Assembly (NCBI GenBank): GCA_029974835.1
Contig: JARKQN010000110.1
Span: 17,187-81,186 of the forward strand
DNA from: Bacteroidales bacterium
GTDB taxonomy: Bacteria > Bacteroidota > Bacteroidia > Bacteroidales > VadinHA17
DNA length: 64,000 nt
Direction: 5' to 3'
Within the stretch, counting starts at the first letter, position 1. Each line of letters begins with the position of its first letter. Shown piece by piece: positions 48,562 through 58,088 of the stretch. Both the position numbers and the translations under genes were made by a program. The notes beneath the pieces are model-generated. The model saw only the letters and a list, made by a program, of their open reading frames with translations, made no database searches and was not told the origin of the DNA.

Positions 48562-50727
48562 CTACCAGTCCCGAAATGTGCTCATGTATTTCCATTCAAC
48601 CTTCCCGATATTATCAGGTTTTCCCCTGACGGCCTTTGATAGGGTGCCTGCAGGCTTTCCATCCCTGCCGGGCACAACCGTTATTTCTCTCCACGAGTAA
48701 TTGCCCTTTTCATAATCAAAAGAGATACCGTCGTCGTCGTAAAGCATGTACTTTCCCGGTTTCTTTCCGTAATACCTTATTTCGAGGTCAAATTTCTGTC
48801 CCGCCGCCGGGGCATGCAGGGCAGGCGGCATCATGGGAATGATACCTCCGTCCTTTACAAATACAGGTATCCTGCCCGATTCCGGAGCAACAGTGATAAC
48901 CTCCCCGTTTCCTGCATATTTTCCCGTGTAAAAGTCATACCAGTTTCCTTCGGGCAGAACCACGCTCCTCGATGTCTGTCCGGTAAAGAGCGGAGCAACC
49001 AGCAGGTACTCACCGGCCATGTACTGGTCTTTTATTTCCCTGGTGATTGCTTCGGCATAGGGATTGTCGTTAAGGTTTGTATTTTTCACCTCCTGCTGAG
49101 TTCCTGACCTGAAGCCGGGCTCGAGAGCCATTCCCCTGAAAGGCGGGGTGCCCTCGAAATGGTATTTTGCAAACTCGCTGTAGAAATAAGGCATCAGCTG
49201 AATGCGCAGAAGCGCGTAGTATCTTATTTCATTCTCAACCTCAGGGAACGACCATGGTTTTGTGCCCGAAGCCCAGGCATTTATCATAGCCATGGGAGAG
49301 AAGACCACAGTCTGGAACCTTCTCAGCCACTCCTCGCCCGTTTTGGAACTTCTCACTTCGGGTGTCCAGAGTACGCCGCTGAAGCCGCTGTTGATCAGTG
49401 CCGTTATGAAATCCTCATGACTGTAATAGTCGTTGTAGATCACATAGGGGAACGATACCCCTCCGCCGTTGGAGGCCCTTGTCAGTCCCCACGTGCGCCG
49501 GTCAGATTCGCGGAACATTTCTGCAGTTATCCTTTGGAGAAGAAGCCCGTAAGTCTGTCTCATCTGCTCGGCGCTGTTGCCTGATGGGAATTTCGCGACA
49601 TCGGGCCACAGCCACTTGTCGTAGCCGTCTATTTCATCGAGTTTGTAACCTGCAACCCCGATGGAGACCTGGCTCTGTTTCAGTTGGCCGGTAAATATGT
49701 CGCATGCATCCTTTATCGAGAAATCAGGTACCACGCCGCCCCAGACAGTATGCGTTGCAGTATGGGGAAGAATGCGGCCGTAAACCGGCGATTCGGGCGA
49801 TACATAGGGGTTTGTCCACAGGTTGAGGCGTATTCCCATCTCATTCATGGTATTGACGAACCCCACGGGGTCGGGATACCGTGTTCTGTCCCATTCGAAT
49901 GAGCAGGGATAGGCTTTGCTCTGCCATCCGGGTTCCAGGCCGATAAAGTCGAGAGGGAAATTATGCTCTCTGAACTCTTTTGCTTCCTCAATAACCTTTT
50001 CTGCCGTATAAAGGGTTGGCACTCTCTGGGTGAAACCGAGTCCCCACCTGGGGGGCAGCGGACCTCCTCCGCAGAAAAGGTTGAACCGGCGCACGGCATC
50101 AAGGGCAGTAGGACCGGAAAAGACGTATATCTCGCATCCAGCCGCAGGGACAAGAATTTCCACGGCATCGGAATATGGTGCGGATGTCCATCGTTTGTCG
50201 GTGTTGCGGTCGCGGACGGCCGAAGGGTCCTGCCTCTCCTTATTGACTGCCGTTCCGGCCCACACTCTTATGTACCTTGCACTGTTTATAAAGACCCCGT
50301 AACCTCTGTCCGATACATAGAAAGGGACGGGAGCGTGAGTGCGGCCGTTGTCCGTCCCGCCGTAATGATCGACATGCAGCGTCAGAATCTTTCCCCTCTG
50401 ATGCACACTTTTGAAATTAAGCCCGAAACCGAAAATCTGTTCGTTCCTGATAAGAGGGAATTTTATATAAGTCTCTCCGTCAACAACCCCGGCAGTGATC
50501 TCTTTTTCATTGAGAGGGAAGGGTAGGGGTTTCATTTTTCCGAGTGCTTCAATGGCAGGTCTGGCCCCTGAGGCGGTCAGCAGACTCTGTTTTTCAGGTA
50601 TGCCGGCCTCCGCCTTCCACACTCCGGGAGCAACCTCTTTCCATAAGAGACTCTGCGCAGATGCCGGAGCTGTGAGAATTGACATTAAAGCTGAAACGTA
50701 TGCGATGCGCTTAAGTACGGTTTTCAT
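48562..50727 (-). CDS. GH31 family glycoside hydrolase
   Basis: N-domain, barrel GLGFTQRVPTLYTAEKVIEEAKEFREHNFPLDFIGLEPGW, GYKLDEIDGYDKW, RASNGGG. Confidence 0.9.
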   Translation of the reverse strand: MKTVLKRIAYVSALMSILTAPASAQSLLWKEVAPGVWKAEAGIPEKQSLLTASGARPAIEALGKMKPLPFPLNEKEITAGVVDGETYIKFPLIRNEQIFGFGLNFKSVHQRGKILTLHVDHYGGTDNGRTHAPVPFYVSDRGYGVFINSARYIRVWAGTAVNKERQDPSAVRDRNTDKRWTSAPYSDAVEILVPAAGCEIYVFSGPTALDAVRRFNLFCGGGPLPPRWGLGFTQRVPTLYTAEKVIEEAKEFREHNFPLDFIGLEPGWQSKAYPCSFEWDRTRYPDPVGFVNTMNEMGIRLNLWTNPYVSPESPVYGRILPHTATHTVWGGVVPDFSIKDACDIFTGQLKQSQVSIGVAGYKLDEIDGYDKWLWPDVAKFPSGNSAEQMRQTYGLLLQRITAEMFRESDRRTWGLTRASNGGGVSFPYVIYNDYYSHEDFITALINSGFSGVLWTPEVRSSKTGEEWLRRFQTVVFSPMAMINAWASGTKPWSFPEVENEIRYYALLRIQLMPYFYSEFAKYHFEGTPPFRGMALEPGFRSGTQQEVKNTNLNDNPYAEAITREIKDQYMAGEYLLVAPLFTGQTSRSVVLPEGNWYDFYTGKYAGNGEVITVAPESGRIPVFVKDGGIIPMMPPALHAPAAGQKFDLEIRYYGKKPGKYMLYDDDGISFDYEKGNYSWREITVVPGRDGKPAGTLSKAVRGKPDNIGKVEWKYMSTFRDW

Positions 50728-50927
50728 GGTTTGGTAAAGCTAAAAACACGATCAAAGATACATTTTCCTGAATTATCCGGTTATGAGACTTCTTCACGGG
50801 TATCTGTTACATGTTTTCTGTCTTCAGCCGGATACCGGTTATCTTCTGCCGACAGTCTGATAAGCCTTTCTTCTTCATATTATTTCCTGGCCTGCACAGG
50901 AGGGAAAACATGAATAAGAAAAAAAAT

Positions 50928-50939
50928 GTTAACGTTAAC
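50928..50939. promoter_or_regulatory. LacI-family-like palindromic operator GTTAACGTTAAC
   Basis: Perfect 12-bp palindrome in the divergent GH31 / Gfo-Idh intergenic region. Confidence 0.45.
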
Positions 50940-51008
50940 GAAATTTCAAATGTTTGATTACTTTTACGATGGAGATTTACAAAGTTTAATTACTAACACA
51001 TAACCAAC

Positions 51009-52340
51009 ATGACAAGCAGAAGAGAATTTATCCGTAACGCGGCCCTGGGCTCGGCCGCAGTTGCTTTCAGCGCAAAAAGCTATGGCCGCATTATCGGTGC
51101 CAACGACAGGGTGCGCGTGGGCATAGTAGGCTACTCTGACCGTTTCAGAGGGGCACTCTACCCGGCTTTCACAGCCCTTCAGAAAGAGCTCAATTTTGAA
51201 TTCACGGCTCTTTCCGATATTTGGAGCCTACGCCGCGAAGAGGCGGACCAGTTCTTTAAATCGAAAGGTGTTACGCTTAAGCTCTACAGGAACAATGATG
51301 AGCTTTACAGTGCAAAGGACACTGATGCCGTTATTATCAGCACCGCCGATTTCCAGCATGCTCTGCATTGTGCAGAGGCAGTAAGGGCCGGCCGCGACGC
51401 TTACGTTGAAAAACCTTTCGCAGAAACCATGGCCGATGCACGCACTGCCCTGCAGGCCGTTAAGGAAACGGGGAAAATTGTTCAGATAGGTTCACAGAGA
51501 CGCAGCGCCCCAAACTATATTGCCGCCAACGAGTACCTGCGGTCAGGTAAATTCGGGAAGATAGTGATTGTTGAGATGACATGGAACGTCAATCAGCCGG
51601 GCAGGTGGAGAAGACCTAACGTGGTACCTCTTCTCAAGGAAGCCGATACCGACTGGAAACGTTTTTTACTGAACCGCCCGTTCGAGCCTTTCGATGCAAG
51701 AAAACATCTTGAATTCAGGCTTTTCTGGCCATTCTCGTCAGGCATACCCGGTCAGTGGATGGCTCACCAGATCGATACCGTTCACTGGTTCACCGACCTG
51801 GCTCATCCCCGCAGCGTGGCAGCCAACGGAGGCATATACCTCTGGAAGGACGGCCGTACCAACTTCGACACCATGACCGCCGTTTTTGATTACGGCTCAG
51901 ACACCGATCCCAATATGAGCTTCCAGGTTGTCTATTCTTCGAGGTTTACCAACTCGGCAGGCGGCACGAAAGAGCTCTATTATTCCAACGGAGGAATGCT
52001 CAACCTCGACACAAACAAGGTTACTTCCGAGGGCGGACTGAGGGCAAATGACGCCAAAGCCATGAATATGAAGCCCAACCTGCTCGAGCCGTTCGATCTT
52101 CCGTCTGTCACTATTGAAACAGGCGCCAACACGGGAGGTGACCCGATGACAACCGCCCACATGCGCAACTGGATGGAGTGCGTTCGAAGCCGTAAAAAAC
52201 CAAATGCCGACGTTGTGGCCGGTTACAATCATTCAATTGCCAATATAATGTGCACTGCCGCCCTGCGTACAGGCGAAAAGGCAACCTTCAATGAAAAAAC
52301 CCAGGAGGTGATGGCCGGAGGTAAAGTGTTCCAGTATTAG
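51009..52340 (+). CDS. Gfo/Idh/MocA family oxidoreductase, Tat signal
   Basis: SRREFIRNAALG; DAYVEKPF; RVGIVGYSDR. Confidence 0.92.
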   Translation: MTSRREFIRNAALGSAAVAFSAKSYGRIIGANDRVRVGIVGYSDRFRGALYPAFTALQKELNFEFTALSDIWSLRREEADQFFKSKGVTLKLYRNNDELYSAKDTDAVIISTADFQHALHCAEAVRAGRDAYVEKPFAETMADARTALQAVKETGKIVQIGSQRRSAPNYIAANEYLRSGKFGKIVIVEMTWNVNQPGRWRRPNVVPLLKEADTDWKRFLLNRPFEPFDARKHLEFRLFWPFSSGIPGQWMAHQIDTVHWFTDLAHPRSVAANGGIYLWKDGRTNFDTMTAVFDYGSDTDPNMSFQVVYSSRFTNSAGGTKELYYSNGGMLNLDTNKVTSEGGLRANDAKAMNMKPNLLEPFDLPSVTIETGANTGGDPMTTAHMRNWMECVRSRKKPNADVVAGYNHSIANIMCTAALRTGEKATFNEKTQEVMAGGKVFQY

Positions 52341-52360
52341 AAATCCGTAAAATAAATTGT

Positions 52361-53392
52361 ATGAAGACAAGGTATTTTATTGCAGCTGCATTGATGCTCT
52401 CCTGCATGGCGGCATACGGCCAGAACGTAAAACTGGTCAGGGATGATGCGGGCAGAAAAGTCGATGTTTTTATCGGAGATAAACTCTTTACATCGTACAG
52501 GTATCCTGCCGGTCTTGAGAAACCGTTCCTGTTTCCCGTATATGCTCCCAACGGTGCTGTTGTAACACGCGGTTATCCGATCGAACCAAGAAAAGGAGAG
52601 AGAGTTGATCATCCTCACCATATAGGACTATGGTTTAATCACGGTAACGTAAACGGCCTCGATTTCTGGAATAATTCATCCGCCATCCCTGCAAACCGCA
52701 AAGACCAGTACGGCCATATTGTGGTGCAGAAAATCGCAAAGGCAAAAGGGGGTAAGACCGGCGTGCTTGAAGTGGTCTCGGAATGGAAAGACAACAAGGG
52801 AAACACGGTTCTCACCGAGAACACTCAGTACATTTTCAAAGCCTCCAAAACAGGATGGATGGTGGACCATGTGGCAACTCTCACTGCTACCAACGGACCT
52901 GTGAAATTCACCGATAACAAGGAGGGTATGTTTGCCATCAGGGTTGACAGGGCTTTTGAGATGCCGACCAACGAGGCTCTCATATTTACCGATGATAAGG
53001 GTAACCCCACCACCGTGAAAGCCACCGACAACACCGGAGTTACGGGAATGTATGTTTCAAGCAACGGCAAAAAAGGGGATGCCGTCTGGGGTACGAGAAA
53101 CAAGTGGGTGATACTGAGCGGTGTGAAAGACAATGTCCCAGTATCATTTGCAATCTTCGATCATCCGAAAAATCCCGGCTACCCTGCTTATTCCCATGCG
53201 CGCGGTTACGGACTCTTCTCGGTTAACAACCTCGGACAGAAGTCGTACGACCCGAAACAGGAAGAAGTGGTTTACAACCTTGCACCGGGCCAGTCAATGA
53301 AGCTCGTTCACAGGTTTTATATTCAGTCGGGTTCGGAGCTTACTCCGGAAGGCGCCGAGGCAATATTCACTGAATTTTCGAAGTCATACTGA
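52361..53392 (+). CDS. DUF6807 (PmoA-like) secreted protein
   Basis: DHPHHIGLWFNHGNVNGLDFWNN; HARGYGLFSVNNLG. Confidence 0.82.
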   Translation: MKTRYFIAAALMLSCMAAYGQNVKLVRDDAGRKVDVFIGDKLFTSYRYPAGLEKPFLFPVYAPNGAVVTRGYPIEPRKGERVDHPHHIGLWFNHGNVNGLDFWNNSSAIPANRKDQYGHIVVQKIAKAKGGKTGVLEVVSEWKDNKGNTVLTENTQYIFKASKTGWMVDHVATLTATNGPVKFTDNKEGMFAIRVDRAFEMPTNEALIFTDDKGNPTTVKATDNTGVTGMYVSSNGKKGDAVWGTRNKWVILSGVKDNVPVSFAIFDHPKNPGYPAYSHARGYGLFSVNNLGQKSYDPKQEEVVYNLAPGQSMKLVHRFYIQSGSELTPEGAEAIFTEFSKSY

Positions 53393-53569
53393 CTTTAATG
53401 TATTATTGTTCTGTAACCGGTTGACAAAAAACAAAGATTGCCGGGTATCCGCCCCTCCTCCTCCCCAGACGGGGAGGAGAAAAAGGCAATACACACCGTC
53501 CTTTTTTGTTTTGCGGCAACCCCGGGGGAAAATCTATTTTTGACTGTAAAACGTTTAAAACAACCTGTA

Positions 53570-54355
53570 ATGAAGATCAGAAATCTAATTTTTGCAACAG
53601 CTCTCCTCGCTTCAGGTATGGCATCAGCCTCCGCCGCTGTACCCGTAATCAGGGAATATTATGAGATCAGGATTTACCATGTCACGGGCAAAGCGCAGGA
53701 AGCAGCTACCGACAAATTCCTGAAGGATGCCTTCCTTCCCGCGCTGCACAGGGCCGGCATAGAGAAAGCCGGCGTATTCAAACCGGTGGAATCGGACACT
53801 GCTTTCGGGAAAAGAATTTACGTTTTCATCCCGTTCAAATCATCCGACCAGATGATACAACTCCCGGCAGTGCTGGCAGTGGATCAGAAATACAACGAGC
53901 AGGGAAGAGATTTCCTCGACGCGCCGTTTGATAATCCTCCCTTCAGGAGATATGAGAGCATCTATCTTTTTGCCTTTAAGGACATGCCGTTGTTCAGGCC
54001 GCCGAAATTCAGCACTCCGCCTGCATCCAGAATCTATGAACTGCGCAGTTATGAGAGCGCCACCGAAGCAAAGGCCGCAAAGAAGATTGAGATGTTCAAT
54101 GACGGAGGGGAAATGAAGCTGTTTGAGAAGCTTGGATTCAATGCCGTCTTTTTCGGTGAAGTGCTTGCCGGAAGCACAAAGCCGAATCTTATGTACATGA
54201 CCTCCTTTGCCGATCAGAAATCGAGAGATGATCACTGGAACGAATTCCGTAATCATCCGGAATGGAAGGCAATATCCGGCATGGAAGAGTACAAAAACAC
54301 TGTTTCAAAAGCTAATGTTTTCCTTCTTCATCCGACCGATTATTCGGATTTTTAG
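53570..54355 (+). CDS. NIPSNAP family protein, secreted
   Basis: YYEIRIYHVTGK and RIYELRSYESATEAK repeats; signal peptide from 53570 (ORF opens at 53438). Confidence 0.85.
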   Translation: MKIRNLIFATALLASGMASASAAVPVIREYYEIRIYHVTGKAQEAATDKFLKDAFLPALHRAGIEKAGVFKPVESDTAFGKRIYVFIPFKSSDQMIQLPAVLAVDQKYNEQGRDFLDAPFDNPPFRRYESIYLFAFKDMPLFRPPKFSTPPASRIYELRSYESATEAKAAKKIEMFNDGGEMKLFEKLGFNAVFFGEVLAGSTKPNLMYMTSFADQKSRDDHWNEFRNHPEWKAISGMEEYKNTVSKANVFLLHPTDYSDF

Positions 54356-54379
54356 AAGGGATTTATAATCAGTATATAA

Positions 54380-54460
54380 CAGCACACGGTTGACGCGGAT
54401 GGTACGGATTTTCAATGATCTGATCCGTCAGGCCCCTGTCAGCCGCGTGCTGTTTGTTTT
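54380..54460 (+). terminator. Structured terminator between NIPSNAP gene and trpB2
   Basis: CAGCACACGGTTG (54380-54392) pairs with CAGCCGCGTGCTG (54440-54452), nested ACGGAT/ATCCGT, then TTTGTTTT. Confidence 0.5.
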
Positions 54461-54484
54461 CACGGGTATAATCAGTGAGGTGCC

Positions 54485-55849
54485 TCAGGCAACCGGCAGA
54501 TTGATTTTCGACAGGGCCTCCTCAACTTCTGCATCGGTAAGTTCATGGTCGGGCAGGTTACCCTCAAAATATTTCTCGTAGGCCGAAATGTCGAAATGTC
54601 CGTGACCGCTGAGGTTAAAGAGTATGGTCTTTGAGACTCCCTCCAGATCTGCCTTTCTTGCTTCGTCAAGTGCACCGGCAATAGCGTAGGTCGATTCGGG
54701 TGCCGGAAGTATTCCCTCGGTACGTGCGAACAGCACTCCGGCCTCAAAACATTCCCTCTGCATTTTTGCCTTTGCCTCAATAAATCCGTCTTTAAGGAGC
54801 TGGCTAACAAGCACGCCTGCACCGTGATAACGAAGTCCGCCTGCATGTATCTTTTCGGGTATAAAATTGTGGCCGAGTGTGTACATCGGCAGGAGGGGGG
54901 TCATGCCTGCTGTGTCGCCGAAATCATACAAAAACTTTCCCTTTGTCAGTTTGGGGCATGAAGCGGGTTCCACTGTCAGAAGCCTTATGTTTTTCCCGTT
55001 AAGCAGTCGTTCCCTCAGGAAAGGAAATGCTATTCCTGAGAAGTTTGATCCGCCTCCGAAACATCCGATCACCACATCGGGATAATCGCCTGCCTTTTCC
55101 ATCTGTATAAGCGCCTCCTGGCCGATGATGGTCTGGTGAAGGATGACATGATTAAGGACGCTTCCGAGCGAGTATTTTGTGTACGGATCCTGAAGGGCTA
55201 CTTCCATGGCTTCGGAGATAGCTATCCCGAGACTTCCGGGTGACTCCGGATCCTCTTCAAGAATCTTTCTTCCGGCGGCGGTCATCATGCTTGGTGACGG
55301 AACCACCCTGGCGTTGTATGCGTTCATCAGAAGCTTCCGGCCCGGTTTATGGTTATAGCTTACCTTTACCATGAAAACCAGCAGTTCGAGGCCGAAATGG
55401 TTGCATGCAAAGCTCATGGCGCTTCCCCATTGCCCCGCACCCGTTTCGGTGGTGATCCTTCTTACACCCTCCTTTTTGTTATAGTATGCCTGGGCAATGG
55501 CCGTATTGGCTTTATGTGAGCCGGAGTAATTGCCTCCTTCATACTTGTAATATATTTTGCTTTTCGTTCCGATCGCCTTCTCGAGGTATTCGGCCCTGTA
55601 GACAGGCGAAGGCCGGTAAGTGCGGTATAGATCGACTACCTCATCGGGGATGTCGATGTACCTCTCGGCCGACACCTCCTGTTTAATCAGTTCCATGGGA
55701 AAAACCGCCGCCAGGTCTTCCGGGCCAATGGGCTGCCTCGTTGCAGGATGCAGCGGAGGCAGAGGCTTGTTTGGCATGTCGGCAAGGATGTTATACCATT
55801 GCCTCGGCATCTCTTTTTCACTAAGGATAATTTTTCTTGATCGTTTCAT
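54485..55849 (-). CDS. trpB2: TrpB-like pyridoxal phosphate enzyme (tryptophan synthase beta chain, TrpB2 type)
   Basis: TrpB2-type N-terminus (PLPPLHPATRQPIGPEDL), PLP lysine GSHKANTA, GCFGGGSNFSG. Confidence 0.93.
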   Translation of the reverse strand: MKRSRKIILSEKEMPRQWYNILADMPNKPLPPLHPATRQPIGPEDLAAVFPMELIKQEVSAERYIDIPDEVVDLYRTYRPSPVYRAEYLEKAIGTKSKIYYKYEGGNYSGSHKANTAIAQAYYNKKEGVRRITTETGAGQWGSAMSFACNHFGLELLVFMVKVSYNHKPGRKLLMNAYNARVVPSPSMMTAAGRKILEEDPESPGSLGIAISEAMEVALQDPYTKYSLGSVLNHVILHQTIIGQEALIQMEKAGDYPDVVIGCFGGGSNFSGIAFPFLRERLLNGKNIRLLTVEPASCPKLTKGKFLYDFGDTAGMTPLLPMYTLGHNFIPEKIHAGGLRYHGAGVLVSQLLKDGFIEAKAKMQRECFEAGVLFARTEGILPAPESTYAIAGALDEARKADLEGVSKTILFNLSGHGHFDISAYEKYFEGNLPDHELTDAEVEEALSKINLPVA

Positions 55850-55890
55850 TTTTTTATGGGTTAAGTGGTTAATAATAATTTTAAAATTAA

Positions 55891-55918
55891 AAAGGCACGC
55901 TGTGGTCTGCGTGCCTTT
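55891..55918 (-). terminator. trp attenuator terminator hairpin
   Basis: Minus strand AAAGGCACGC-AGACCACA-GCGTGCCTTT then TTAATTTT; perfect 10-bp stem. Confidence 0.85.
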
Positions 55919-55954
55919 CGGGTTTCCTATTGAGATATCATTACATGGCAGGAC

Positions 55955-56011
55955 TCACAGCGTAAGAGTTTTGCTGCGCCACCACCAGGTATATGACATT
56001 CTTGTTTTCAT
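55955..56011 (-). CDS. trp leader peptide MKTRMSYTWWWRSKTLTL
   Basis: Minus strand ATG AAA ACA AGA ATG TCA TAT ACC TGG TGG TGG CGC AGC AAA ACT CTT ACG CTG TGA; three tandem Trp codons upstream of a terminator and trpB2. Confidence 0.85.
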   Translation of the reverse strand: MKTRMSYTWWWRSKTLTL

Positions 56012-56016
56012 ACCGG

Positions 56017-56046
56017 CAAATCTATAATTAATTTTTAAATAAACAA
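56017..56046 (-). promoter_or_regulatory. Promoter of trpB2 attenuator (TTG-N19-TAGATTTG)
   Basis: Exact TAnnTTTG at 56017-56024 (minus); TTG 19 nt upstream; leader ATG 5 nt downstream. Confidence 0.65.
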
Positions 56047-56112
56047 CAATCGGATATAATAAAATTAAAAAAATGTGCCTTCCGGCTAGAAAGTAGAAAT
56101 TTAATGCTCAAA

Positions 56113-57222
56113 TTATTTGTTGTTGTTAAGCATTTCCTTATTAATGATTCGTATCTGCCGGTTGATTGATTCCTGGTGAATTGCCTTAAACACGGCATCT
56201 ATAAGCTCGGCGCTGAGTCCCTTGTCCTTTCCTTTTACAACTGCTTTTGATATTACTTCATCCCATCTTGCGCTCTGCAGTACGGTAATGTTATTGTGTT
56301 TCTTGAATTCTCCTATCCTGTCGGCTATCTGCATTCTCTGTTCGAGCAGTTCTATCAGGTGGTCGTCGAATACATCTATCTGCTGTCGCAGTTCACCCAA
56401 GGTGTCGAGCAGTTTCGGGTCGGCCGGGTCGGGGTTTCTGAGCACCAGCCTTGCCAGCACCTCCACCAGTTCGTCGGGTGTGATCTGCTGGGCTGCATCG
56501 CTCAGGGCTTTTTCGGGGTCGTAATGCGACTCTATTATCAGTCCCTCGAAATTCAGGTCCATCGCCTTCTGCGAGAGTTCGAAGATGTATTTTCTTGCCC
56601 CGCCTATGTGACTTGGGTCACAGATGATGGGCAGGCCAGGGATTCTTCTTCTGAGCTCAATTGGTATCTGCCAGTTGGGCTGGTTGCGGTAGGCAGTCTT
56701 TTCGAATGTGGAGAAACCGCGGTGTATGGCTCCGATTCTCTTTATTCCGGCACTTGCAATTCTTTCGATGGCGCCTGTCCAGAGGTCAATGTCAGGGTTT
56801 ACGGGGTTCTTGACCAGGACGATGACATCGGTGCCGGCAAGAGCGTCTGCTATCTCCTGCACCGTGAAGGGATTGACGGATGTGCGGGCTCCTATCCATA
56901 GTATGTCGACACCGTATTTAATGGCTTCGAAGACATGCTTTTCATTTGCCACCTCGGTGGCGGTGAGAAGTCCGGTCTCTTCCTTTACTTTCCTGAGCCA
57001 TTTCAATCCTTTCGATCCCACCCCCTCAAAAGAGCCGGGGCGTGTTCTCGGTTTCCATATACCCGCCCTGAAGGCCTTTACCTCCTTTATCCCGGCGAGT
57101 GTTATCGCGGTTTTCATGACCTGTTCTTCCGATTCGGCGCTGCAGGGGCCGGAGATTATGAAAGGTCTTCCGCCTCCCTGCATCCACTGGTTAAGTGGGG
57201 TAATTTCAATCTGCAGTACCAT
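56113..57222 (-). CDS. Bifunctional 3-deoxy-7-phosphoheptulonate synthase / chorismate mutase type II
   Basis: ISGPCSAESEEQV DAHP synthase core; C-terminal chorismate mutase (LGELRQQIDVFDDHLIELLEQRMQIADRIGEFK). Confidence 0.93.
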   Translation of the reverse strand: MVLQIEITPLNQWMQGGGRPFIISGPCSAESEEQVMKTAITLAGIKEVKAFRAGIWKPRTRPGSFEGVGSKGLKWLRKVKEETGLLTATEVANEKHVFEAIKYGVDILWIGARTSVNPFTVQEIADALAGTDVIVLVKNPVNPDIDLWTGAIERIASAGIKRIGAIHRGFSTFEKTAYRNQPNWQIPIELRRRIPGLPIICDPSHIGGARKYIFELSQKAMDLNFEGLIIESHYDPEKALSDAAQQITPDELVEVLARLVLRNPDPADPKLLDTLGELRQQIDVFDDHLIELLEQRMQIADRIGEFKKHNNITVLQSARWDEVISKAVVKGKDKGLSAELIDAVFKAIHQESINRQIRIINKEMLNNNK

Positions 57223-57232
57223 AGTTATTTGT

Positions 57233-58078
57233 TTAATGTAATATTTTCTGTATCCTGTTTGCTTCTTCCATCAGCTGTTTCAGACCTTCTGCATTTCGTC
57301 CTTCAATCAGGCTGCGGAAAGAGTTCATTTTGTCGATGTAGGTGTCAATTACTTCAAGTATATGTTCGGCATTTTCGGTAAAAATAGGAGCCCATGTTTC
57401 GCTGCTGCTCTTGGCCAGCCTCACCGTACTTTCGAAACCTCCGCCGGCCAGGGCGGTGATGTTTTCTGTCTCCTTCTCCTTGTCGAGCACACACAGTGCG
57501 AGTGAAAAGGAAGTGATATGGGAGATGTGCGACACATAAGCCACATGGACATCATGGTCGACGGAGTCCATGTACAAAATGTTCATATTGAGCACGCCGA
57601 ACATGCTTTTTACCGTTTCGATGGCATCGGGATCGCTTTTTTCCCGGTCGCAGATGATGGCTCTTTTGTAGTCGAAAAGACGGCTGTGTGCGGCAAGGGG
57701 CCCGCTGTATTCCGTACCGGCCATCGGGTGGGCGGCCACAAACCTTCCTCTGGCAGGATGGCCGTCGGCAACGCGGCATATTGAACCCTTGGTCGAACCC
57801 ATGTCGGTAACAACCTTGTTCGTACCGTCGACCAAATCAAGAATGGATGGCAGCAGGGTGCAGTTGGTGTTCACCGGAGCGCTTAGGATAATCAGATCAC
57901 ACCGGTTAACGGCGTTCTCCAGAGTGTCGGTCTCATCAACAAGTCCGCACAGCTTTGCAATATTGCCGTGCTGGATGCTTGAGTCAACACCGGTTATCCT
58001 GTCTGCAAAGCCTCTCTTCCTGAGATCTATCGCCAGAGAACCTCCGATAAGTCCTATTCCCACTATTCCGATTGTCAT
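57233..58078 (-). CDS. tyrA: Prephenate dehydrogenase
   Basis: GIVGIGLIGGSLAIDLRKRG; HPMAGTEYSGP; SHISHITSFSLA. Confidence 0.9.
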   Translation of the reverse strand: MTIGIVGIGLIGGSLAIDLRKRGFADRITGVDSSIQHGNIAKLCGLVDETDTLENAVNRCDLIILSAPVNTNCTLLPSILDLVDGTNKVVTDMGSTKGSICRVADGHPARGRFVAAHPMAGTEYSGPLAAHSRLFDYKRAIICDREKSDPDAIETVKSMFGVLNMNILYMDSVDHDVHVAYVSHISHITSFSLALCVLDKEKETENITALAGGGFESTVRLAKSSSETWAPIFTENAEHILEVIDTYIDKMNSFRSLIEGRNAEGLKQLMEEANRIQKILH

Positions 58079-58088
58079 AAAAAATGAA

